From the NCBI GenBank assembly GCA_947587775.1, contig CANPYD010000064.1:1-6009 (forward strand): a stretch of DNA of 6,009 bases, in the 5' to 3' direction. This stretch comes from an uncultured Clostridia bacterium (lineage in GTDB: Bacteria > Bacillota > Clostridia > Christensenellales > Borkfalkiaceae). A model generated the notes under the pieces. It saw nothing but the letters and a program-made list of their open reading frames with translations. It ran no database searches and was not told the DNA's origin. The translations under genes and the position numbers were made by a program. This document shows, piece by piece, positions 1-5,525 of this stretch. How positions within the stretch are numbered: position 1 is the stretch's first letter; the number at the start of each line of letters is the position of its first letter.

Positions 1-4
1 CAAA

Positions 5-48
5 ACCCCTCAGTCACCTGCGGTGACAGCTCCCCTACAAGGGGAGCC
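5..48 (+). repeat. Palindromic intergenic element, plus orientation
   Basis: Two adjacent perfect hairpins are visible: GTCACC-TGC-GGTGAC (13-27) and GCTCCCCT-ACA-AGGGGAGC (29-47), preceded by CCCCTCA. The order C-run, GTCAC hairpin, then C/G-rich hairpin is the same as in the element at 81-177 on the other strand. From memory, such double-hairpin sequences are dispersed between genes in some gut Clostridia genomes; this cannot be confirmed from one window. Together with 49-80, where I see nothing recognisable, the two elements make up the gene-free left end. Confidence 0.6.
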
Positions 49-80
49 AAGAAATAAGAAGCGCATAATTCAGAATCATT

Positions 81-177
81 GCCCACCCCCCTACCCCCTC
101 CTTGGGAGGGGGCATAAAGCCCTACCCCCTCCGGGGGGAGGGTGGCACGGCATAAGCCGTGACGGATGGGGGGCATG
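81..177 (-). repeat. C/G-rich palindromic intergenic element, minus orientation
   Basis: Read on the minus strand just after the rnj stop, the element has a C-run and CATCCGTCA, then a hairpin CACGGC-TTAT-GCCGTG (146-161), then C-rich/G-rich stems at 127-142 (CCCTCC/GGAGGG, 4-nt loop) and 94-112 (8-bp stem, 3-nt loop). The 13-bp sequence CCCTACCCCCTCC occurs at 89-101 and 120-132, so the second stem unit is tandemly duplicated with a 31-bp period. No U-tract follows, so it is not a classical terminator. It shares layout with the element at 5-48. Confidence 0.65.
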
Positions 178-192
178 TTCATTGTGTCTGCA

Positions 193-2172
193 TTACACTT
201 CCTGAATGACGGGCACGATCATGGGAGACTGCTTGCTCTTCTTGAAGATATAGTTACGGACGGCGCGGCGGATGGCGCTTGCCGCTTCCGCAGCCCCTGC
301 GCTGGACGGAACGCCCGAGAGCGCCTTCATCACGACGGACGAGATCTCGCGCAAGTCGTTCTTTTCGTCCGTAAAGACAAAGCCGCGGCTCTCGATGACC
401 GGTTCGCCCAAGACGGCGCCGTCCGAGAGGCAGATCCCGATGATAAATACCCCCTCGGCGGAGATATGCAATCTGTCTTTGAGCGCCTCGCCCGTCGCGT
501 AATCCTCGAATCCGTTTCCGTCGATGAGGCGGGCGCCCGCAGGGAAACTTTCGCCCTGTCTGAGGCTGTCGTCCGTGAGCTCCACGCACGTCCCGATCTC
601 GGGGATAAAGGTGCACGAAGGATCCATGCCCATCTCCTGCGCAAGGAGCACATGCCGCTTCAAGTGCCTGTACTCGCCGTGGATGGGAATGAAGAATTTG
701 GGTTTTAAGAGGGAGTGCAGGATCTTGTGCTCTTCCTGGCAGGCATGTCCCGAGACGTGGATCTTTTCAAGGCTCTCGTAGACGACGTTCGCGCCCCGCT
801 TATAGAGATTGTTGATGACGCGGTAGATCATCCGCTCATTCCCCGGAATGGGGCTTGCGGAGATGATGATCGTATCGTTCGCGCCGATCGTCACTTTATT
901 GAATTCGCCGTCCGCCATGCGTGTGAGCGCGGACATGGGTTCGCCCTGCGAGCCTGTGGAGACGATGACGATCTCACGGTCAAAATAATTCTTTGTCTTT
1001 TCAACGTCGACGAGTACGCCCTCGGGAATGGAGATCTCACCGATCTTCGAAGCCGCCTCGACGACGCCTAACATGCTTCTCCCCGAAAGGGCGACCTTCC
1101 GCCTGAATTTGACGGCGATGTCGATGATCTGCTGCAAACGGTGCACGTTGGAGGCGAATGTCGCGATGATGATCCGCCTGTCCGCGTTCTCGGCAAAGAG
1201 ATGTTCGAGTGTCGTCCCGACGACCTTCTCGCTCATCGTAAAGCCCTGCCGTTCGATGTTCGTCGATTCGCCGAGATAGAGAAGAACGCCCTGATTGCCG
1301 TACCGCGAGATCTCCTCGAGGTCGATAGGCTTGCCCGCAACGGGAGTGAGGTCGATTTTGAAATCCCCGCTGTGGAAGATGATGCCGTAGGGCGTTTCCA
1401 CGGCGAGCGCAAGCGCACCCGCGATGGAGTGGTTGACATTGACGAAATTGACGGTGAACGCCCCTGCCTTGACTTTGTCCTTGGGGGCGATGATGTGCTC
1501 CGTGACGTTGTTCAGCCTGTGTTCGCGGAGCTTGTTGTCGACGAGGGCGAGGGTCAGCTTTGTCCCATAGACGGGAATGTCCGGGATCTCCTTCAGAAGA
1601 TAGGGAACGCCGCCGATATGATCCTCATGTCCGTGCGTCAGAAAGAGTCCGCGGATCTTCTGTCTGTTCCGGACGAGATATGTGATATCGGGGAATACGA
1701 GATCGATCCCGGGCATCTCCTCCGTCGGGAAGATGATCCCCGCGTCGATGATGATGATATCGCTCCCGTATTCGAGAGCGGTCATATTCTTGCCGATCTC
1801 CCCCACGCCGCCGAAAAAGAGCACCTTGACGGGTCTCTTCCGCTTCTTTTTGGGCTCTGCGCTCTTTGTTTGAACGGGGGCAGGGGCGGTTTTTTGGGGA
1901 GCGGGCTTTTGGGACTTCTTCGTCCGTTTTTGAGGTTCTTTTTCTTGGCTCTTTGCGGGTTCGGGTTGGCGGACGGGAGCGATCTTCGTGCCCCTTCCCT
2001 TTGCCTTGGAGCGTCTCTGCGGTTTATATCCCGCTTCCTCCATTGCGGAACGGGTCTTTGTCTGTCCCGTGCTCTTCGACTGTTTTTCCGCCTGCTCGCG
2101 GTTGAACGCCTCGATCCCGTTCAGGATCGCGAGCTCGATGGCGTCCTTGCCTGTATTTTTCTTTCCTTTCAA
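193..2172 (-). CDS. rnj: Ribonuclease J with long basic N-terminal extension
   Basis: RNase J is a cytoplasmic metallo-beta-lactamase/beta-CASP ribonuclease with 5'-3' exonuclease and endonuclease activity, used in mRNA turnover and rRNA maturation. The catalytic core begins near residue 113 (VKVLFFGGVGEIGKNM). Zinc-binding motif HGHEDHIGG is at 180-188, His248 in NVNHSIAG, Asp270 in HSGDFKID. The beta-CASP region has GESTNIE (302-307), TFASNVHR (338-345), VSTGSQGEP (404-412), SGHACQEEH (474-482) and the last catalytic His in IPIHGEYRHLKRH (496-508). The C-terminal domain ends in the typical PMIVPVIQEV. All catalytic residues appear intact. At 659 residues it is about 100 longer than B. subtilis RNase J1 (555), because of a Lys/Arg/Pro/Gln-rich, probably disordered N-terminal extension. 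The start is TTG at 2172, backed by AAGGAG at 6 nt. The stop is TAA. The gene is probably co-transcribed with the repeat-rich gene upstream. It is unclear whether the genome has a second RNase J paralogue, so rnj is used and not rnjA. Confidence 0.97.
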   Translation of the reverse strand: MKGKKNTGKDAIELAILNGIEAFNREQAEKQSKSTGQTKTRSAMEEAGYKPQRRSKAKGRGTKIAPVRQPEPAKSQEKEPQKRTKKSQKPAPQKTAPAPVQTKSAEPKKKRKRPVKVLFFGGVGEIGKNMTALEYGSDIIIIDAGIIFPTEEMPGIDLVFPDITYLVRNRQKIRGLFLTHGHEDHIGGVPYLLKEIPDIPVYGTKLTLALVDNKLREHRLNNVTEHIIAPKDKVKAGAFTVNFVNVNHSIAGALALAVETPYGIIFHSGDFKIDLTPVAGKPIDLEEISRYGNQGVLLYLGESTNIERQGFTMSEKVVGTTLEHLFAENADRRIIIATFASNVHRLQQIIDIAVKFRRKVALSGRSMLGVVEAASKIGEISIPEGVLVDVEKTKNYFDREIVIVSTGSQGEPMSALTRMADGEFNKVTIGANDTIIISASPIPGNERMIYRVINNLYKRGANVVYESLEKIHVSGHACQEEHKILHSLLKPKFFIPIHGEYRHLKRHVLLAQEMGMDPSCTFIPEIGTCVELTDDSLRQGESFPAGARLIDGNGFEDYATGEALKDRLHISAEGVFIIGICLSDGAVLGEPVIESRGFVFTDEKNDLREISSVVMKALSGVPSSAGAAEAASAIRRAVRNYIFKKSKQSPMIVPVIQEV

Positions 2173-2178
2173 ATGATA

Positions 2179-2184
2179 CTCCTT
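2179..2184 (-). promoter_or_regulatory. Shine-Dalgarno site fixing the TTG start of rnj
   Basis: AAGGAG lies exactly 6 nt before the TTG at 2172 on the minus strand. There is no ATG between this site and the TTG, so it decides the start. Confidence 0.85.
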
Positions 2185-2191
2185 GACCGAT

Positions 2192-2227
2192 TACAAAGGA
2201 GAGCCGATAAATCAGCTCTCCTTTGTA
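2192..2227 (-). promoter_or_regulatory. Perfect 13-bp hairpin in the gap upstream of rnj
   Basis: TACAAAGGAGAGC and its exact complement flank a 10-nt loop. The structure fills the 75-nt gap between the repeat-rich gene and rnj, and its 3' arm ends 7 nt before the rnj Shine-Dalgarno site. On the minus strand the GC-rich core is followed only by TTTGTAATCGG, so a U-tract is weak: it could be a leaky terminator, a processing site or an mRNA-stability element. The 5' arm also carries an AAAGGAG sequence that would be sequestered when the hairpin forms. The structure is certain on paper; its role is inferred. Confidence 0.7.
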
Positions 2228-2247
2228 TCCATCGAATTTTTAATTTC

Positions 2248-4437
2248 TCAGAAATCCAAATCGGATTTATCGACGATCGCCGTCTTGATGAGGCCCTCGG
2301 CGAGAAGTTCTTCATCGCTGCGGAAGAAGTACTGCGCCGCGTAATCGACATTCTCGTGTTCCTCTTTGACTGCGTTGTTCCGTTCCATGAGAAGATCGAT
2401 GAGGCGGATCCCGCGCTTGACGGCAACTTTGCTCTTAATTTTGATCATCATCGGGGTGACTTCATACATCTTGGTGTCCCCCGCAAATTTCTGGTGATAG
2501 ACGCTCTCGGGGAATTCTTCGGGATTGAGCGCAAGATACAGGCAGAGCGTCCTGCCGCGCATTCCGATCTTGACGAGAGAATCGTTTCCGATATAGAATC
2601 TGTCGTTCGTCCAGTTGATCTGCGATTTCACCTTCCCGTAGGAGAGGATCGCATTTTTGAGTTCGGAATAATATCCCTTGATCTCTTCTTCGCTCCCGAT
2701 GATCTTGGCGACGAAGCTGCGCTTGTAGCGGATCATCTTCGTCTCGTCATCCAAGACGGGGATAACGGGCGCCGCGGGCGCTGCAGGTACCACAGGCGCA
2801 ACGGGCGCCGCGGGCGCTGCAGGTACCACAGGCGCAACGGGCGCCGCGGGTACCACCGGTACCACAGGCGTCACGGGGGCTACGGGTGCTGCCGCAGGGA
2901 CGGTTACGACGACGGGTGCGGGAATGTTTACGACGACGGGCGCCTGAACGGGCGCGGGTGCGGGAACGGGTGCAGGCGCTTCTGCGGCGGCAAACTCCAC
3001 CGTTTCATCGGCCACGACGGGTTCCTCGCTCACTTCCCCTACGATACGGTCGAGATCGACGGCATCCGCGCGGAGAAGCTCTGCAATGCGGGAAGCAATC
3101 TTTTCAATCGCCTCATCGGTAAGATCGACAGCCTGAACCTGTTCGGGAAGGGGCTCCGCATTCTCGTCGGCGGGCGCTTCGCCTTCCTCCGCAACGACTG
3201 CCTCCTCTGCGGGCGCTTCCGCGGCGGGCACAACGTTTTGGGGCATCGCAGCGACGACTTTCTCCGCAATGAGATCGTAATCGGTATTGGGAAGGAGCAA
3301 CGCGATCTTTGCGGCAAGTTCCGCATAGTCGATCACATTCTTCTCTTCCGCAGGCGCTACGGCCTCCGTTTGAACCTCAGCGGGCGCCGCAGGCGTTGCG
3401 GCTTCTGCGGCGGCGGGCACGACGTTTTGAGGCAGCGCAGCGACGACTTTCTCCGCAATGAGATCGTAATCGGTATTGGGAAGGAGCAACGCGATCTTTG
3501 CGGCAAGTTCCGCATAGTCGATCACATTCTTCTCTTCCGCAGGCGCTGCGGCCTCCGTTTGACCCTCAGCGGGCGCCGCAGGCGTTGCGGCTTCTGCGGC
3601 GGCGGGCACGACGTTTTGAGGCAGCGCGGCGACGACTTTCTCCGCAATGAGATCGTAATCGGTATTGGGAAGAAGCAACGCGATCTTTGCGGCAAGTTCC
3701 GCATAGTCGATCACATTCTTCTCTTCCGCAGGCGCTGCAGCCTCCGTTTGACCCTCAGCGGGCGCCTCGACGGGCTTCCCGGAAAGATGCAGAACCGCGG
3801 CGATCTTTTCGGCGATCAGATCGTAATCGATCTCGGCGGTCTGTGCCCGCACTTCCGCACTGTCTTCGAAGACGGGAGCGAGATGCGCGACGACCTTTTC
3901 CGCAAGGAGATCGTAATCGATGAGTTCTGTCTCTTCTGCAGGGACTTCCTCTTTCACAGGCACGGGAACCTCCGCAGGTGCGGGGACTTCCGCAGGCGTT
4001 TCCATGAACGCCTCCTCTTCGGACATTGCTGCGGCTTCTGCCTCCGCTTTTGCTTCCGCTTCCCTCGCGAGCTGTTCGCCGAGAGCGGCGACCGCAGATT
4101 CGAGGCTCGAAATGCGCGTTTCCATGACGGCGATGAGACGCTCCTCATGCTCTTTGAGTTCTTTGAGAAGGGAATCGCTCATGTTGCTGCGTTCCTGCGC
4201 AGCGGAATCGTAGATCACGCTGTTCTGTTGGGCGAGATAGCCAACCTCGGCAACGGTTCTGTCGACGCCCTTTTTCAGATCATCCGTCAACGCCTCGTAG
4301 GCAAAGGTTTGCTGCGCGGAGCTGAACTGAAATTCCTTGATGATCGATTGGCGGACCTCTTCAAGTTTCGCCGTAAAGCCTTTGTAGATCCCCTCGAGAA
4401 GGAGAGAGACCTTGTCAGATTTTTTTACGTCTTCCAT
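2248..4437 (-). CDS. Repeat-rich acidic protein of unknown function with helical motif array, Pro-Ala-Val linker and conserved C-terminal domain
   Basis: This 729-residue protein has no signal peptide or membrane segment, so it is probably cytoplasmic. Five regions are visible. (1) Residues 1-140 are helical, ending in a coiled-coil-like stretch (ELKEHEERLIAVMETRISSL, then Ala/Glu-rich). (2) Residues 141-460 carry nine copies of a roughly 16-residue amphipathic helix of the type IDYDLIAEKVVAALP, at 173, 203, 243, 259, 306, 322, 369, 385 and a divergent one near 437, separated by Ala/Pro/Glu linkers. (3) Residues 461-486 are an acidic spacer. (4) Residues 487-561 are almost only Pro, Ala and Val, probably an extended disordered linker. 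(5) Residues 566-690 form a mixed alpha/beta domain (RYKRSFVAKIIG, YYSELKNAILSYGKVKS, INWTNDRFYIG, GRTLCLYLALNPEEF, PMMIKIKSKVAVKRG), followed by an acidic tail. From memory, similar C-terminal domains occur in uncharacterised Clostridia proteins; I cannot name a family. A scaffold or adaptor role would fit the layout but is inference. The gene has its own promoter and ends in TGA, 75 nt before rnj. Confidence 0.93.
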   Translation of the reverse strand: MEDVKKSDKVSLLLEGIYKGFTAKLEEVRQSIIKEFQFSSAQQTFAYEALTDDLKKGVDRTVAEVGYLAQQNSVIYDSAAQERSNMSDSLLKELKEHEERLIAVMETRISSLESAVAALGEQLAREAEAKAEAEAAAMSEEEAFMETPAEVPAPAEVPVPVKEEVPAEETELIDYDLLAEKVVAHLAPVFEDSAEVRAQTAEIDYDLIAEKIAAVLHLSGKPVEAPAEGQTEAAAPAEEKNVIDYAELAAKIALLLPNTDYDLIAEKVVAALPQNVVPAAAEAATPAAPAEGQTEAAAPAEEKNVIDYAELAAKIALLLPNTDYDLIAEKVVAALPQNVVPAAAEAATPAAPAEVQTEAVAPAEEKNVIDYAELAAKIALLLPNTDYDLIAEKVVAAMPQNVVPAAEAPAEEAVVAEEGEAPADENAEPLPEQVQAVDLTDEAIEKIASRIAELLRADAVDLDRIVGEVSEEPVVADETVEFAAAEAPAPVPAPAPVQAPVVVNIPAPVVVTVPAAAPVAPVTPVVPVVPAAPVAPVVPAAPAAPVAPVVPAAPAAPVIPVLDDETKMIRYKRSFVAKIIGSEEEIKGYYSELKNAILSYGKVKSQINWTNDRFYIGNDSLVKIGMRGRTLCLYLALNPEEFPESVYHQKFAGDTKMYEVTPMMIKIKSKVAVKRGIRLIDLLMERNNAVKEEHENVDYAAQYFFRSDEELLAEGLIKTAIVDKSDLDF
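2765..2851 (-). repeat. 36-bp in-frame tandem repeat in the Pro-Ala-Val linker
   Basis: Two exact 36-bp copies (2765-2800 and 2801-2836) are followed by a third that matches for its first 14 bases (2837-2850) and then diverges into related GGTACC-containing sequence. Each unit encodes 12 residues of Pro, Ala and Val. There is no non-repeat spacer between copies, so this is coding expansion and not a CRISPR array. Confidence 0.9.
3223..3766 (-). repeat. 189-bp in-frame tandem repeat (about 2.9 copies)
   Basis: Copies occupy 3223-3411, 3412-3600 and 3601-3766 (the last incomplete). By direct comparison, copies 1 and 2 differ at 5 of 189 positions, and copies 2 and 3 at 3 of 166. Each unit encodes 63 residues: two helix motifs back to back (IDYAELAAKIALLLPN and TDYDLIAEKVVAALPQ) plus an Ala/Pro-rich linker. 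The period is a multiple of three, so gain or loss of a unit keeps the reading frame. Near identity even at silent positions indicates recent duplication or gene-conversion homogenisation. Confidence 0.97.
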
Positions 4438-4441
4438 GGTT

Positions 4442-4446
4442 ACCTC
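4442..4446 (-). promoter_or_regulatory. Ribosome binding site of the repeat-rich gene
   Basis: GAGGT on the minus strand lies 4 nt before the ATG at 4437. It is a moderate Shine-Dalgarno match that supports this start. Confidence 0.6.
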
Positions 4447-4493
4447 GTCTAAGATATGTATTTGGATAGATTTATGATATTACTGCCTTTTCT

Positions 4494-4522
4494 ATTTTAC
4501 ACCAAAACGCAATAAATGTAAA
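4494..4522 (-). promoter_or_regulatory. Sigma-A-type promoter for the repeat-protein/rnj unit
   Basis: On the minus strand, TTTACA (4517-4522, five of six consensus bases) is separated by exactly 17 nt from TAAAAT (4494-4499, five of six). A/T-rich runs immediately upstream (about 4523-4545, AAAAATTTCGAAAAAAATAT) resemble an UP element. Transcription would start near 4487, giving a leader of about 50 nt before the ATG at 4437. This is the best promoter visible in the window and would also serve rnj if transcription continues through the junction hairpin. Confidence 0.75.
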
Positions 4523-4614
4523 TATTTTTTTCGAAATTTTTCCGTAAATGGGTAAGTTTTTTTGCGTTTTCCGCGGGAGATCCCCCCTTTGATGCGGGTA
4601 TCCCGACCCATACG

Positions 4615-5412
4615 CTATAATTTCTTGTGTTCGAGTTCCTTCCCCCGCATTTTTTCACGGTTGTAAACGATCCCCGCGGCTAAACAGATCATCATCCAGT
4701 ACACCCACAGCAGGAACACGACAAGGAAGGTGAGCGCGCCGTACAGCCGCTCTTTGTTCCCGAAGTGCAGATAGACGGAAAAGGCGGCAGAAGCGAGCAG
4801 CCACAGGACGGACGTGTAAAAACTCCCCCTTGCCGTATCGAGAGGCTTGCAGCGGTACGGGCAGACATAGGCGTTGAGCATCCATGCGCCGAAAAACCCC
4901 AAGGCAAGAAGCAGGCCGTAAAATGCGGGATAGGAGATCCACTTCGGGAGCAGGCGGGAAGCGACGCTCGCCACAAAGAGCAGAATCCCCGCCGCGGCAA
5001 AGAATGCGAGCACGGCAAACGTCAAAAGGACTGCGGAGATGCGCACCTTCCAGCCGTGCTTGACGCGTTTATAGGCGTAGATCATCTCCCCGCTCCTGCG
5101 GAGATGATAAAAAAACGCCGTGCTCGACCAGAGCGTCGTCGCAAGGAACACGACGCTCACCCCGCTCCCCGCATGGGCGGCGTTCTCCCTTAAAATCCCG
5201 AGAAGCTCCCCCGCCCAATCGAACAGCCCGCTGTTCTCGAGCGGGACTTCCAGCGCGGCGCTTCCGAAAAGCAGCGTGAGCCAGAACAGAAATGGCACCA
5301 TGGAGAGAATGAGAAAGAAAGAGAGCGCCCCCGCAATCGTGGAATAGCGATGGGCGGCAAGAGTACGGTATGCGCCTGCAACCCTTCCGGCCGTCTTTTT
5401 GAGAAACCCCAT
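4615..5412 (-). CDS. YihY/virulence factor BrkB family inner-membrane protein
   Basis: This 265-residue polytopic membrane protein belongs to the YihY/BrkB family, once annotated as RNase BN in error; its molecular function is not settled. About six hydrophobic segments are visible near residues 25-50, 84-103, 125-152, 160-184, 197-217 and 224-248. Family hallmarks are the first helix with SFFLILSMVPFLFW, the segment STAFFYHLRRSGEMIYAYKR after helix 2, and the C-terminal block GSFYTSVLWLLASAAFSVYL ... YGALTFLVVFLLWVYWMMIC. The length is at the short end for the family, with no cytoplasmic tail beyond a short charged end (EKMRGKELEHKKL). The ATG at 5412 is the only plausible start, because an in-frame TGA lies 39 nt upstream. 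The Shine-Dalgarno match is poor: the best purine run, GAAAGGG, lies about 20 nt upstream of the ATG. The gene sits 113 nt downstream of tuf, behind its terminator, and no clear promoter of its own was found. It ends in TAG. Confidence 0.93.
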   Translation of the reverse strand: MGFLKKTAGRVAGAYRTLAAHRYSTIAGALSFFLILSMVPFLFWLTLLFGSAALEVPLENSGLFDWAGELLGILRENAAHAGSGVSVVFLATTLWSSTAFFYHLRRSGEMIYAYKRVKHGWKVRISAVLLTFAVLAFFAAAGILLFVASVASRLLPKWISYPAFYGLLLALGFFGAWMLNAYVCPYRCKPLDTARGSFYTSVLWLLASAAFSVYLHFGNKERLYGALTFLVVFLLWVYWMMICLAAGIVYNREKMRGKELEHKKL

Positions 5413-5480
5413 GCGCTCAGTATGCGCAGGGGGCGCCCTTTCTATTTTTCAGTCAATTTCCACGGTTTTGATGATACGAC

Positions 5481-5507
5481 AAAAAGCACGGGCGAGCCGT
5501 GCTCTTT
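5481..5507 (-). terminator. Intrinsic terminator of tuf
   Basis: Read on the minus strand, a perfect 7-bp GC-rich stem (AGCACGG, 5-nt loop, CCGTGCT) is followed at once by TTTTTG. The stem can be lengthened by a G-U pair and three A-U pairs using the U-tract. It begins about 20 nt after the tuf stop codon. A second copy of the left-arm sequence (AAAAAGCAC at 5513-5521) could pair with the same right arm over 9 bp, giving an alternative, looser hairpin. Confidence 0.85.
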
Positions 5508-5525
5508 ATCTTGTGCTTTTTGAAC

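Noticed and set aside
81..112. G-quadruplex on the minus strand
   Set aside because: The G-runs are long, but four separate tracts of three with proper loops cannot be arranged clearly, and complementary C-runs nearby favour hairpins.
166..708. Plus-strand open frame of 180 codons over the 3' part of rnj
   Set aside because: It lies entirely antisense to conserved RNase J sequence, and the product resembles nothing.
2231..2259. Possible rnj promoter (TTGGAT, 17 nt, TTCGAT) on the minus strand
   Set aside because: The -10 box matches only three of six consensus bases, including just the last two of the key positions, and the start would fall inside the hairpin; too weak to call.
2765..2851. 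CRISPR-like array suggested by the 36-bp repeat length
   Set aside because: The copies are directly adjacent without spacers, only two are exact, and they encode an in-frame Pro/Ala/Val tract.
1141..4452. A very long (1103-codon) open frame on the plus strand, opposite rnj and the repeat-rich gene
   Set aside because: It is in codon register with both minus-strand genes. Antisense stops in that register need sense TTA, CTA or TCA codons, which these GC-rich genes avoid, and the 75-nt gap is open by chance. Its translation is a Arg/Gly/Asp-rich mirror of the repeats with no family resemblance.
4565..4614. Terminator after the YihY gene
   Set aside because: Short G/C inverted matches exist (GGGT/ACCC, GGGA/TCCC), but the stems are at most 4 bp and no U-tract follows on the minus strand.
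4765..5193. Plus-strand open frame of 142 codons over the YihY gene
   Set aside because: It is antisense to conserved transmembrane segments; composition and position mark it as a shadow.
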